From Acarospora socialis (lineage: Eukaryota; Ascomycota; Lecanoromycetes; Acarosporales; Acarosporaceae): a stretch of DNA of 64,000 nt. The stretch is taken from NCBI GenBank assembly GCA_025617375.2, contig JAMYGW020000003.1, positions 992,001-1,056,000 on the forward strand. Direction: 5' to 3'. The position numbers were made by a program, and so were the translations under genes. Positions 44,735-56,764 of the stretch are shown piece after piece. Position 1 is the stretch's first letter; each line of letters opens with the position of its first letter. The notes under the pieces were generated by a model that did not search any database, was not told the origin of the DNA, and saw only the letters and a program-made list of their open reading frames with translations.

Positions 44735-46532
44735 TCACGCCCCTTTGGCCCCAAAGTGTCGCTCAGCGCGCTCCTTCTTCAATCCCTCCAAATCTTTAAG
44801 GCAGGGTGCGAACAGTAATTCTCCCTTCGCGAGCTTCCTCAACGTTCCAGAAGCAACTATAATCCAAAGTAGCGTTACAGAAACAGAAAGGATCTAGGAG
44901 ATCCACAAGTCAGCATATTGAAGGTCCACAGTGGTCCGTAAGTATACGAAGCCTAGTTGGTTGGAACAGGCGCAAAGGGCGGCGAGATGAAGACTAGAGG
45001 AAGACGAAGGACAAAGCTGCCAAAGGCTTGAGAACGGCAATGTTCACATACCGTGCCAAGCACATCAAAGAACGTCGAACTAGTTTCCTTCCCAATCGTA
45101 GTCGTTGAGACCGTAAGCACTCCAAGCGGAAACGTGAAACCCCACCAGCCCATGTTGAACGGGAATCTGCTTCGGGTGATACTCGCGAGTGCGAAGAACA
45201 GCCACACTATCGCAAATCCCCACATCACAAGTGCCACTATCCAGCCCAGAACATATAATATATCGCCGGGCCTGCCCCCGGCAGCGACAACCGCGGGCAG
45301 CGTCTTCGTCTGAGGAAAGACCTGCATAGAGACTTTTCCCAATTGCATGATCGCGAAGCCGCCCTGGCCGAGAGGACCGAGAGGGAGGAAGACGGAGACG
45401 ATGACTTCCCGGGGAGGCAATTTATGCACTGTTAGTCGTTGGAAGTAGATGACCAGGACTGCCATAGCGAGAGGCACACCGATGCCCCAGAGAATGTAGC
45501 ATGTGGTTGCAGTCCAAAGGGCGTGATTCGGATTGGGGAGGACTTCGGCAACGATGCCGCCTGAGGCGGCGGCGACTATAGGCGCGACTATAGGAAGGAG
45601 CCAAGCGGCGGTCATTGTCGAAAGGGTGGTGTCGTGGAAGTACATGCTGGAGGACTATCGTCAGCTTGAAGTTGAGGAGAAAGACTTGGGAGAAATGGGT
45701 AGGCGGAACATACATCACAAAGGGGAGATAGAGACAGGTGAAAAGGGATATAACGACGTCCAGCCACCACAGCGACCAAGCCTGGTCGAAGTCAGCTTGA
45801 AAGGCATCGTGCTGTGTCTATTGCCACCATGGAATATTTGCACGTACTAATTGTATAGCCCAAGCTCCCCACGCAGGCACACACACGAACACGATCATGT
45901 TGATAATTGTTGCGAGGCCCATGGGAAAAGTACCCAGAAAGAGTGATTGTGCTGGGTGACGAACCATCGCAAACCAAATTTCGGGGTAGATGGCGTAACG
46001 CAGGATAGATAAGAGGAGGAAGGTAGCAAATATGAGGACATTTAGAGCGAATATGACGACGGATATCCAATACAGCCATATGCCGTTATAAGGCAGGTTG
46101 TGGATCAGGATCGAAACGATGCCCGTTCCCATGGTCACACTGAACCATCTTTTGTACGGGAAAAGGTCAGTAAATCATGTCCAAAATTTCTGCATAAAGA
46201 AGCAAACTCAGGGGTTACAGGAGCGCTGTCTATTTCCAAGGAAGGGCGTTCTGGAAGTCTGTATAACGAGTTATAGCATACGATGGTGTGAAATTCCTGA
46301 TGACCCTCCGTCATCCGTATTGATTTTTGCTCTTTCGTTCCACATCCACCACCTTCCCCTCGCAGAGATCAGCTTCTTTTGGCTGCAGTCCACAATTGGG
46401 CCCTGACTCGGGGCTTAGATATTCTGTTGGGCCTATGCAAGCTTCTGGGTGTGAATTGTAAAGGGATTGAGAATACGACTCGTCGAGGTCGTCGTGTTCC
46501 TGCGCACATGTACCGGTACCTGCTGGGTCCAT
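44735..46532 (-). CDS. SSU1-type sulfite efflux pump (TDT/SLAC1 family), probable nonsense allele
   Basis: Five exons: 46532-46282, 46148-45848, 45781-45714, 45646-45052 and 44893-44735. Together they make 458 codons with all phases matching. Exon 1 gives MDPAGTGTCAQ... and ends VIRNFTPS; exon 2 continues WFSVTMGTGIVSILIHNLPY, the hallmark first membrane segment of fungal SSU1. Other family signatures are CVPAWGAWAIQL-AWSLWWLDVV, LSTMTAAWLLPIVAP, GGIVAEVLPNP, LPPREVIVSVFLPLGPLGQG and NMGWWGFTFPLGV, with about ten TM helices. The family exports sulfite at the plasma membrane. Codon 74 (46313-46311) is TGA, in the place where relatives have the Trp of a GWR motif. Without readthrough, translation stops there or must restart at the Met in VTMGTG. 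Confidence 0.8.
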
Positions 46533-47305
46533 AGCATTTTATACAGAGTAGCTTTTGGCTGTCGAGGTAAGGAGCTGAAGGACCTGTTTTGGGATCCGAC
46601 TTCGTTTGTGGGGCATATCGAGGGTTAAAGAGTACGAAGGCGGTGAGCAAATTTCTACGCCTGACAAATGTCTTGAGTAAGCACACTTATCTCAGCACGA
46701 TGAGTGTTCTTCTAGTGGCAACAGTCTATAGATCACTCGGCAAAGTCATTTGAGCAGTTGTTTCTGTCAAAGTCAACTGAGGGTGGAAGCCCCTTGCTCT
46801 CTCGAATCAACTTTTCGGGGTGGGCGTAGGAATTTGCTCACCGCCTTCGTACATATTTCGCCGAGGTTGCGGGCCGACCCCTCCCAGCTTTTCTTTCCGA
46901 TATGACCTCCTACCATAGAACAATATAGAGATCTGAGCTGCAAATTCGGGACGGGTTTTGATGAATTTGAGACACTTCCCGCGACAAGTGACTTAGGGCT
47001 CCTTTGTTTTCCTTCTCAGCGCGTTTCCCGCTCCTCTTGGTTTTGAAATTCAGAAATCTCGAGTCGAAATCTGTGCCTACTATGCGCGTTTTCATCGACT
47101 TCTTTGCTACAAATGCACAAACAAACTGCATTTATTTCATGGGACATGGAAGCAGACGTTGTTGCTACTTTCGCGTAAGACAGGGCAATCTGCGGAAGTC
47201 TGGAATGTTCGGCTTTTTGTTACAGTAGTAGCTCCGTACAAGATGATTTCACCTCATCGCCTCTAGTCATAATAAGAGCCTTGTTCAACTCACAAGTGGA
47301 AGGAG
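46533..47305. other. divergent promoter region
   Basis: No gene seen between the SSU1-like gene and the five-exon orphan. Confidence 0.5.
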
Positions 47306-48518
47306 ATGTCACTGCCTCCCTTGGAAGGCGATCATGCCAAGTTTACTCCACAGCAAGCTATAGTGACAGACACTGTGGTCTCTATCGAAGGATTACCGGT
47401 CAGAGGAACAGGCTACCCTTATTATGCTTGGCTACCGTCTCAAGGGAATGCGTTGTTCACATTATCACCCGAGCGTCCTCCAGGCGCTCCTGTCGCTGAA
47501 GGTATAGTAGCCAACGTGTCTTACAGGCGTCACCCAGCTGACGACTAACGCTATGTGTAGCACCGCCGTCAGCCACCAAGCAGCGGGATGAGAGACTACT
47601 CACCAGCATTATACATGGCGAGGTGCCTTACGATGAAGCACTGAAGGTCTGACGATAGTGCATTCATCTTATCTAAAGGTACTAATGCGTACGCAGTCCA
47701 CTAGTGGAGGCTTCTTCGGTAAAACCAGCAACAAGGATCATATTCGGGTGCGTGATGGAAGAAATTGGGTTCTATATAAAGGGACCTATTACGCGCAGTA
47801 CAACTGGAAAACCGAGGGCCCAGTCGTTGGAGCGCCAAGATACACCCAAGAGCAAATGAACCGCGTCCTCAAAGACCTTGTTGTTTCCGGGGGAACTGTT
47901 TTTGCTGCGAGGCACAAGGTAGTAGTTGTATCCGAAAAGTTAGAGATAAGACTGATAGAAGTGTAGCTTCAAGACAACGGGTTCATCGCGGGTGATGAGG
48001 ATCACTTCTGGACGGCAGACGGGCAAAATTATGACTGGATAGATGAGAAGTGGGTCCTACGAGTAGCTGAGGCCACGACGTCTGAGCGTACCAAGATGTC
48101 AGAGAAGGACCAACAGAATCTCAGAAGGCTTGAAGAGAAGTACCCGGAGCGGCAGAATGTCCGCCGTATGCGCACCTGGGCCGGTCCTAGACGTGAAGAT
48201 GTTCCGCACGATGGCGAGGAACGGCTTCCCCGCCATCCAACCAGTTCGAGATTTGGTAACCGCGGCGTGAAGCGGAAGCAAAATGACGATAATGACAACA
48301 CCGGACAACCTGGAAATGATGGGAATCCACCAGTGACTGGCGGCAATAAGAAGGGCAAAGGCAGAAAGCCACCATCAAGGAAAGGGAAAGCGAAGTCAGG
48401 TAAGCAAGCACTGTTCGATGTGGCTGTTATGGTCACTAAGTGTTATGTAGCTGTAGTTGTACCTCCAAGAACAATAACGACAAGGGCCCAGACGTCAAAG
48501 ACAAAGGGGAAGCAGTAG
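47306..48518 (+). CDS. orphan five-exon protein with Lys-rich C-terminus
   Basis: I do not recognise the family. Exons 47306-47501, 47561-47646, 47697-47918, 47967-48399 and 48451-48518 encode 334 aa. All five phases match. The introns are 48-59 nt with AG ends and clear CTAAC/CTAAT-like branch sites; the second has an unusual GTCTGA donor. Residues 1-65 are neutral (SLPPLEGDHAKFTPQQA, RGTGYPYYAWLPSQG). Residues 95-195 are aromatic-rich and probably folded (GRNWVLYKGTYYAQYNWK, YTQEQMNRVLKDLV, DHFWTADGQNYDWIDEKWV). From about residue 210 the chain is charged and disordered, ending in Lys/Arg clusters (VKRKQNDD, KKGKGRKPPSRKGK) that could act as nuclear localisation signals. Function unknown. 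Confidence 0.72.
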
Positions 48519-48955
48519 AGAATCCCCGGCTTGAAGGTTGAGTACGGTCGATAGGTGATGGAGCTTGCTCCGCAAGTTTTTATCCTGGGCCACAAGATGG
48601 GTTTCTAGCTAAAGGAAGCCGCGAAGACTGTCTAATCTAGAAGACAAACTCTTTCGAGTGCACACGCTCGTATAAAGGTTACGAGCATATGTGTAGAATA
48701 CAGTTAGAAGTGCTGAATTCAATCAGCGAAGAAGCGTAGAGTTACGTAAGCACTAGTGTAGGTAGGTAGTCAGTCGCAGAGCTCGTGGTCTTTACTACGC
48801 AACCTCAACGTCAACCTCTGCCTTTGGACCTTATTTACTTCCACTTCAGATCACCTTGTTCTTATCTGCCCATGATGGACAGCCGCAAAGGAAGCTCTTA
48901 ATTATTCTCCAACATGTACAGTCGTTCCTTATAACTCACCTTGTGCACAGCAATA
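48519..48955. other. intergenic, CFT2 promoter
   Basis: No gene seen. Confidence 0.5.
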
Positions 48956-51900
48956 ATGTTCAATTTCACACCTCTGCTGGGAGCGCAGTCCAGCTCCACA
49001 GCCTCGCAGTCACTACTCGAACTCGACGGCGGTGTCAAGGTCTTGGTGGACGTTGGATGGGACGAGAAATTCGATGTGGCGGATCTCAGGCAATTGGAGA
49101 GGTAAAATTAGGTCCCTTCAGTCGCAATCAAGGGAAAGGCGTCTGGGCACAGCTCTGATAGCAAGAGCTTTTTGTTGTACATCAGTCATCAATGCAAATT
49201 CGAATCAACTCTGTGCTTGTCACGTAGCTCATACGCATGTCACAACGAGATGCAGGTCTGTTATGAGATTACGGCTTACGAGTGACAATTCCAGGCAAAT
49301 TCCTACGCTGTCCATCATCCTCCTGACCCACGCAACGACGGCTCATATTGGGGCATTCGCTCATTGTTGCAAGAACTTTCCACTCTTCACACGCATTCCG
49401 ATCTATGCGACCACTCCTGTCATCTCGCTGGGTAGGACGCTTCTGCAGGACCTTTACGCCTCGACTCCACTGGCGTCAACATTGATCCCGCCAGCCTCAC
49501 TCTCTGAGACCTCACACTCGTACTCATCAGATCAAGATGGGCCTCATTTACTCCTGCAAAGCCCTACGGCCGAGGACATCGCAGCCTACTTCTCGCTTAT
49601 ACATCCCTTGAAGTATTCTCAGTCGCATCAACCATTACCGTCTCCTTTCTCTCCGCCTCTCAATGGGCTCACCGTTACAGCTTATAATGCAGGGCATACT
49701 CTTGGTGGGACAATATGGCATATACAGCATGGTATGGAGTCGATCGTATACGCGGTGGATTGGAATCTTATTCGAGAGAATGTTCTTTCCGGAGCTGCAT
49801 GGCTCGGTGGAGCAGCTGCTGGAGGCAGCGAAGTTATCGAGCAGCTGCGGAAACCAACGGCGCTGGTGTGTAGTAGCAAAGGTGCTGAGAGGCTCACGCT
49901 ACCGGGTGGTCGGAAACGGCGCGATGACCTACTGTTAGATATGATCCGAAATGTTGTGGGGCGAGGAGGAACAGTGGTGATCCCGACGGACACCAGCGCA
50001 CGAGTGCTGGAACTAGCTTATCTTCTCGAACATGCTTGGCGGAGAGATGCAACCGGAGTTGACAAGATCGGTGGCCTCAAGAATGCGAAGCTGTTCCTTG
50101 CAAGTAAGAATGTGGGTGCTACCATGAGGTACGCTAGGAGCATGATCGAATGGATGGATGAAAATGTCGCTCGTGAGATCGAGACGGAAGGCAACAGTAA
50201 CACCGCTCGACAACACAAGCGGACCGACAGCCGGCGTATTATGGGCGGTGCTAACAATACGGAGGCAAAGGAAGACTCTGCTGGAAAGAACGTAGGTCCG
50301 TTTGACTTCAAGCATCTCAAGCTGCTTGAGCGCAGAAAGGAAGTCGACCGAATTCTGTCCATCAAAACGGGACAAGTGATATTAGCAAGCGACACTTCGC
50401 TCGAATGGGGCTTCTCGAAAGATATTCTGCGGAGCATTGCTGGAGATCCCGCCAATCTGATCATTTTGACGGAGCGATCTAGTGGCTCACAAGATGCCGC
50501 GGACCGTGGTAGGCTCTCTGGCTTATCAAGAACACTATGGGAGTGGTATGAAGCTAGAAGTGATGGTGTTGCTATGGAAGCCGGTTCAGACGGGGAGAAT
50601 CTTGAACAAGTGTACACCGGAGGGAGAGATTTACAGGTTGTTGATGCTCGGCAGGTTCCCCTGGAAGGCAAGGAGCTTCTTATATACCAGCAATATCTGG
50701 CTACTCAGCGACAGCTGCAGAATACCGTACAGCCAAACAACGGCGCAAACTTAGAGACCTCAGCAGATGTTGTGGATGAGACGTCGTCAACATCTTCCTC
50801 TTCTGACGAGTCAGACTCGGAGCAACAGGGAAAAGCTCTGAATATCTCTGCAACGTTGGCGCACGCGAATCGCAACAAACTAGGTCTTAGCACAGAAGAA
50901 CTTGGTATTAATGTACTACTCAGACATAAAGGCGTGTATGACTATGATGTCAGAGGCAAGAAAGGGCGAGAAAAGATGTTTCCATTCATAGCTAAGAGAA
51001 AGCGAGCAGACGACTTTGGAGATCTGATCAGACCTGAAGAATATCTACGCGCTGAAGAGCGTGATGATGTGGATGGCCAAGATATGCGTGTCACTGCGAC
51101 TGGGGATGAGAATAAGTTGGGTCAGAAACGGAAGTGGGACAGCGCTGGTTTGCAGGGAGATCCACGTCATCGCCGGCTGTCCAATGGAGGAGGCAAACGA
51201 CGGCAAACGAGTAACAACAACCAGCGCGAGCGAGTGAATGTATCAAACGGCGACATGAGCCTGAACGACCATGCTGAGGTTCCAAACGGAGGGGATAGTG
51301 ATGTGTCCGAAGACGAAGCTGACGAGCCATTGAACAGCGGACCATCAAAGATTACGTTTGCGACAAGCACGATAGAAGTTAGCCTCCGGATCGCATACGT
51401 AGACTTCTCAGGTGTACATGATAAGCGGAGTCTTTCTATGATGATACCACTAATTCAACCTCGGAAACTCGTGTTGGTTGCTGGAGCCAAGGACGAGACC
51501 CTCTCACTTGCCGATGAGTGCCGCAAACAACTTCAAGCAAAGACTGGTGGGTGGACGGAAGGGCTGGCGGTGGATGTGCTTACTCCGCTCGTTGGCCAGA
51601 GTGTCGATGCAAGTGTAGACACGAATGCTTGGACCGTTAAATTGAGCGAGTCATTAGTCAAGAAGCTTCACTGGCAGAATGTCAGGGGTTTGGCCGTAGT
51701 GACTCTGGCCGGCCTATTGGCACCTACAGTGACGGAGGATGCTCCACAGATTACCACAAGCAGTACCAAGAAGCAAAAGCTCGTCAAGGAGGAAGGTGAA
51801 TCTTGCAATCTCGTTGAACAAAGCCCTACTTTGGATAAGATTTTACAGTCACCACCAACCTTGGACGTGCTTCCAGCTAGCATGGCTGCCGCAACCCGAT

Positions 51901-52169
51901 CTGCCGCCCAGTCTCTTCACGTTGGCGATCTAAGACTTGCAGATCTACGGAAGATCCTCCAGTCCTCTGGTCAGGCGGCCGAGTTTAGGGGTGAAGGTAC
52001 TCTTCTGATTGATGGAGTTGTCGCTGTACGGAAGACTCTGACAGGGAGGATCGAAGTCGAGGGGGGAGGCCCGATGTCCTTGGACCCTAGGTCGAGACAG
52101 ATTGAAGGAGCTTTCCATGCCGTTAAGAAGAAGGTCTATGAAGGCCTCGCGGTTGTTGCTGGTGGATGA
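48956..52169 (+). CDS. CFT2: cleavage and polyadenylation factor subunit 2 (CPSF100)
   Basis: Two exons, 48956-49101 and 49295-52169, encode 1006 aa. The first exon gives MFNFTPLLGAQSSS and LLELDGGVKVLVDVGWDEKF; the 193-nt intron (GTAAAA...TTCCAG) joins LRQLER to QIPTLSIILLTHATTAHIG. The metallo-beta-lactamase fold has lost the HxHxDH zinc motif (THATTAHIG instead), as expected for this non-catalytic partner of CPSF73/Ysh1. The beta-CASP region contains GGTVVIPTDTSARVLELAYLL. A charged, Ser/Asp-rich insert (about residues 540-720) separates it from the C-terminal domain (VEVSLRIAY-like, RKLVLVAGAKDETL, GDLRLADLRKIL). It is a nuclear subunit of the pre-mRNA 3'-end cleavage complex. The longer upstream open frame from 49032 is a shadow of exon 1 and the intron. 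Confidence 0.94.
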
Positions 52170-52819
52170 GATGTAATACCTATCTCATGTACGATCAGCT
52201 AAGGGTACCTGCTGTCAGCGCTTTCTGTACTATACATGTATGGTTACGTCCCTCGGAGATTTTGTTGATTGTGCTGTACAATTTTCTCGGTTGTCGATTG
52301 CTTTAACACTTCCGTCCAAACTGTGCACCTCCTGGCTCGGCTCGAGGTCTATCCCCAGTTTGATCAATGCGTCCTGGTTAGCTTTCACATCTCACGAATT
52401 CACACAAGCACTTCAAGCCAGACAGTCCTGTTTGTCAAATCTCGTTGATGGACAACCATTATTCACAGTCGAGCGTGGACCTGTCATCGGAGCACTTGAA
52501 GCACACGAGGTGAATCAGCTAAGATGAGCTGGCATATGGTGTGTCAATCTGGATATTCACCTCGAGACAACCAACTGTGTTGGTGATGTTGATTGCTCTT
52601 GGGCTTAAAACCAGCAGCACGTCCGAGATCTTCAATTCTTCTTCGAATATCAACACTTCATCCCTTACAAACCACCGTTTTTAAACTTCATATTTAACTA
52701 CCAAGTCCAGCCTTATCGAGAAACGTCCAGCAAGCAAGACCAAAGTCCAGAACACCTTGCCAGAACGCGGCATAAACAATCAATCAGCTGTCTCTCGACA
52801 ACCATTGAACCAGAACATC
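52170..52819. other. intergenic, promoter and leader of the orphan at 52820
   Basis: No gene seen. The frame of the next gene opens at a TTG at 52757, but its first ATG is 52820. Confidence 0.5.
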
Positions 52820-53497
52820 ATGGGCAGTAACCCCAATCTACGGTACGTCACCGTCGACGGGGGTCCACCGATGGGTGGCCAATTACCGCAAGCCCTGCCA
52901 CCGCCAATGGCTTCGCCGCCCCCACCGTATTCAGCATCTGTACTAGCCATTCCTCCGCGACCGGACCTTGGCTATGTCGAAGTACGTTGGAATTCTGTCT
53001 GGCCTATGCAGCCAGCCCCACCACGAGAGCCCACCCCGGCTGCATCAAACCCTCGACCACCTCCGCGCCATTCACCACTACCGACAACCAGCAGTGTGGC
53101 ATCCAAGGTACCACCAGGAATGCAGCTTGAAGGAACCTGCGTAAGCTTTCCTGACGGCGTCAACTACATCTTTCCGGCCAAGCATACGGTGATTCATGTC
53201 GTTGCAGGCGGCCACCACCCGTGGGACAATCCAGGTAGTCACTTCGGCTTCACCAGGCATAGGGTCCCTTGCATGATGACCGTCAAGGAGTTGATAGGCC
53301 AGCTTGGAGCAACGAAGGGTGGTGACGACAAGAATGGGCTCACCGAGTGCCTCGAATGTGGCGACGGCACTTGGATTAAAGGCTCGACGTTCCTTGCAAA
53401 AGACGATAAATCGAAACAAACCCTAGAAGCCCTAGGCTGGGACGAGTCTCGGGGAAAGGATAGAAAGCCGGTGTGGGTTGCGCTGCATAAGGGTTGA
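52820..53497 (+). CDS. conserved-looking orphan, 225 aa
   Basis: Single exon from the first in-frame ATG (MGSNPNLRYVTVDGG). Residues 1-100 are Pro-rich and low complexity. Residues 100-225 look like a compact domain: LEGTCVSFPDGVNYIFPAKH, VIHVVAGGHHPWD, TVKELIGQLGA, LTECLECGDGTWIKGSTF, LEALGWDESRG, PVWVALHKG. Two Cys in CLEC and several conserved-type Trp/Gly suggest a real fold. I know similar uncharacterised ascomycete proteins but no named family, so no function is proposed. Confidence 0.68.
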   Translation: MGSNPNLRYVTVDGGPPMGGQLPQALPPPMASPPPPYSASVLAIPPRPDLGYVEVRWNSVWPMQPAPPREPTPAASNPRPPPRHSPLPTTSSVASKVPPGMQLEGTCVSFPDGVNYIFPAKHTVIHVVAGGHHPWDNPGSHFGFTRHRVPCMMTVKELIGQLGATKGGDDKNGLTECLECGDGTWIKGSTFLAKDDKSKQTLEALGWDESRGKDRKPVWVALHKG

Positions 53498-54349
53498 TTG
53501 CACCAGCCAGCTTGGTATGAAGCAGTGTTGGAGTCAATCAGAGTCATAGATGTTCTGGGTTTGGATGATATTGTTTGGAGATAGTGATTGGGATATTGGA
53601 GACGGCTCCGGCACACGGATATGTTCAGTTGGCTGGATAGCAGAAGGATGTGTATTATAGAATGTGCTGGTAGCATGAGAACAACCTACCTACTTCATGC
53701 TATCATCGTCTCCCAAGAGCTCTGAATGTGTCTTCCTACCAATAACGTTACTGTCCTCAGCCTTAACGTTTGATTATGTAAGCTTAGGTTAAGAAGCGGA
53801 AACCTCCCGTCTTTGTCAGTCGGGTGGACTCTCTGCTTCGATCCTAGCCTACCCGTCAACCCCGCCACATTTCTCCGAACAAGCAACGACCGTTGAATAT
53901 AGGACCGAGAGGTGGCAACCAGTTGAGAGATTATTGATAGAGTTAGGTACTCTCATTCATACCTCGACAATTGTAACATTAACCCTGGATAGGTTCAAGG
54001 CTAACCACGGCACTTGCACGCTTATTCGTCCAGGAGTTCCTCGATGAAGAAAGTCCAACCCAAGGCCGCATATCCTCGAATTGCCATGTTGCTTTGACAT
54101 TGCTTTGACATTACATATCAGTGTTTAAGGTAAGTAGTTCTCCGTATTCCTTAAGTCTCATTTGATAGCCTACCTCAAGCACCGGGTAGCGAAGATTAAC
54201 TCTCTCAGAGTTATGCTTTCCCTTATCAGTTAATCTACCCCATGCGGGGTTGTGTCTGAAAATGTTTATATCTATCCCTCACCTTGCAACGATCTGTATA
54301 TGCAAAGTCAACATCTTTGAGCTTGGTCCACAGCATCTGCCAGCTGATC
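53498..54349. other. intergenic, amine oxidase promoter
   Basis: No gene seen. It contains three HGATAR sites (53935, 54163, 54222). Confidence 0.5.
53935..54228. promoter_or_regulatory. cluster of GATA-factor (AreA/NIT2-type) sites
   Basis: TGATAG at 53935-53940 and 54163-54168, and TGATAAG (minus strand) at 54222-54228, lie within 420 bp of the amine oxidase start. HGATAR is the site for fungal nitrogen GATA regulators. This fits nitrogen-repressed amine use but is not proof. Confidence 0.4.
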
Positions 54350-56764
54350 ATGTCTACTGAACAAATCTCTTCATCTCCTGCGGCCACAGCCGGCACGCAA
54401 GTGGCATCTCATCCTCTCTCACCTTTGACTGCTTCTGAGATAACCACGAGTGCCGAGCTAATCAAAGGTCTCTACCCAACACAAACCAGAATCCACTTCA
54501 AGGCCATCACACTTGAAGAGCCGGAGAAAGCCCAATTGGTACCATATCTTGAGGCAGAGCACCATGGCCAACCTCTTCCACGAATCCACCGGAAGGCCTT
54601 TGTGAACTACTACATCCGCAACACAGTAAGTCCTCCCTTCGATACATAAGCACAAAAACCAGTTGGTCATCACCTGCCTCGTCCCCGATACGCAGCCTTG
54701 GTCTTTGTTGCCTGGCACTAATACCTGCTCATGCAGGACAAATTCCATGAAGCCATCGTCAATCTATCACAGCACAGAGTGGAAAGCAATGTACGTCTAG
54801 GCCCAAATGTGCACAGTTCCGGCGATGGGGAAGAGATTGTCTTGGTGGAGAAGGTAGCACTAGAAGACGAGGCTGTCAAGGCGGAGATAGCCAAACTCCA
54901 GCTTCCCGAAGGCACAGTCGTCATTAGCGATCCGTGGATCTACGGTAGGCAGTGTCAAACTATTTGCTCGAAATGACATACTAATACACATTAGGATCCG
55001 ATGGTATTGATGACGATGCTCGCTTGTATCAGTGCTTCTTGTATTGCCGGGACCCATTAAACCCGTCAGAAGAAGACTCGAATCATTACGCTCTGCCCTT
55101 GACGATCTCACCGGTAGTGGATACGGTGACGTGGAAGGTGGTTCGCATTGACCAGCTTCCTACTGGTGCAGACCACTCCACCAAAGAGACACAGCCCTTC
55201 AAAGTGCAACCACCTAATGAGTACGTCCCGGAATACCAGAACTTGCGGAAAGATGTGAAACCTTTGCATGTGGTCCAACCGGAGGGCGCCAGCTTCACGG
55301 TCACACATGCTGGAGAGACTGGAGAAGTTGTCGAATGGCAGAAATGGTCCTTCAGAGTTGGGTTTAATCAGCGAGAAGGCATGGTGATATACGACGTAAG
55401 TAAAGCTGGTCTCTGGAGAGTCTCCGTGTACTGACGACGACGGCAGGTTCGATATGATGGGCGGAGTCTGTTTTACCGTCTGTCGCTCTCAGACATGAAC
55501 ATTCCTTACGCAGACCCACGACATCCATTCCACAAGAAAGCCGCCTTTGATCTTGGCGATGCCGGTGCCGGTGTCATGGCGAACAACCTCAAGCTCGGAT
55601 GCGACTGTCTCGGATCCATCCACTATATCAGCGGCGTCCTGTCAGATAGCGAAGGAAAGGCCGTACCGATGGAGAACGTGATATGTGTGCACGAGCAAGA
55701 CGCCGGCATTGGCTGGAAGCACATCAACTACGTACTTACCAGCCCCTCCCTTACCATTATACATCAGACTGACAGCTGTGTAGCGTACCGGAAGAGCGGC
55801 CTTGGTCCGGAATCGGGAGCTGGTGCTCCAATCCATCATTACCGTCTCGAACTACGAATACATCTTGGCTTTCATGTTCGATCAAGCCGGGCAACTCATC
55901 TACGAGGTTCGCGCCACGGGAATCCTCAGCACCTCGCCCATCGACGAAGGCATTGAGGTGCCATGGGGCACTGTCGTCCATCCAGGCGTTCTTGCCACGC
56001 ACCATCAACACATCTTCTCCCTGCGTGTCGACCCAGCCATCGACGGCCACGACAACCGACTTGTGTACGATGAGGCGCACGCCATGCCGCGCGACGACTT
56101 CAACCCACACGGTGTCGGTTACTACGTCAAGGAGACGGTCATCGAGGAGTCCTGCGGTCTGGATACCGACTACGAGCAGAATCGGGTCTTCAAGATTCAG
56201 AATGCTTCGGTGAGGAACCCCATCAACGGCAAGCCGGTCGCGTACAAGATCCATGCACCGGCGTTCCAGAAAATGCTGGCGGACAAGGACAGCTACCACC
56301 ACAAGAGAGCCGAATTTGCGGACCACAACATCTACGTCACCAAGTACAAGGATGGAGAGCTGTACGCCGGTGGCAAATACACCAACCAATCGAGAGGCGG
56401 TACAGGTGTGCGGTCGTGGGCAAACCGGAGGGAGAACGTTAAGGACACCGACATGGTTGTATGGGTCAACTTTGGCATCAATCACACGCCGCGGATAGGT
56501 ACGTCTCTCCCGAACAGTACCGTTTTTCTCACAAGTGGTGCAGTGCTGACGTTCGGCTCAGAGGACTTTCCCGTCATGCCGTGCGAGATCATCAAAGTGT
56601 CCTTCAAACCCGTCAACTTCTTCGACAAGAACCCGGCCCTGGATGTACCGCCATCACAGCAAGAGTTCAACAAGTCTGTGCTGGTTGCAACTTCACATCA
56701 TCAGCCGAGTCAAGAAGCGGTGGTCGGGAAGCAGGGCGAAGTGTGCTGCTCAAGCAAATTGTAG
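54350..56764 (+). CDS. copper amine oxidase, peroxisomal (PTS1)
   Basis: Six exons: 54350-54625, 54737-54944, 54995-55395, 55447-55731, 55784-56498 and 56562-56764, encoding 695 aa, all phases matching. It oxidises primary amines to aldehyde, ammonia and H2O2. The N2/N3 domains include [20 protein letters not shown]. The catalytic domain has [39 protein letters not shown], and SNYEY, whose Tyr414 should become the topaquinone cofactor. Copper ligands are in [12 protein letters not shown] (His-x-His) and [16 protein letters not shown], the latter formed across intron 5. The protein ends CCSSKL, a consensus PTS1, so it is predicted to be peroxisomal like yeast AMO. The start is the ATG at 54350; the TTG at 54284 is not used. 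Confidence 0.95.

Noticed and set aside
46282-46400. Alternative intron removing the TGA from the SSU1-like exon 1
   Set aside because: The available donors (GTCAGG, GTGGTG) are weak, branch sites are poorly placed, or the phase fails; the GWR-to-G-stop-R reading is simpler.
49032-49294. Long plus-strand frame starting MSRSWWTLDG upstream of CFT2
   Set aside because: It is exon 1 and the intron of CFT2 read in the wrong frame; the ATG at 48956 plus a GTAAAA...TTCCAG splice gives the conserved CFT2 N-terminus.
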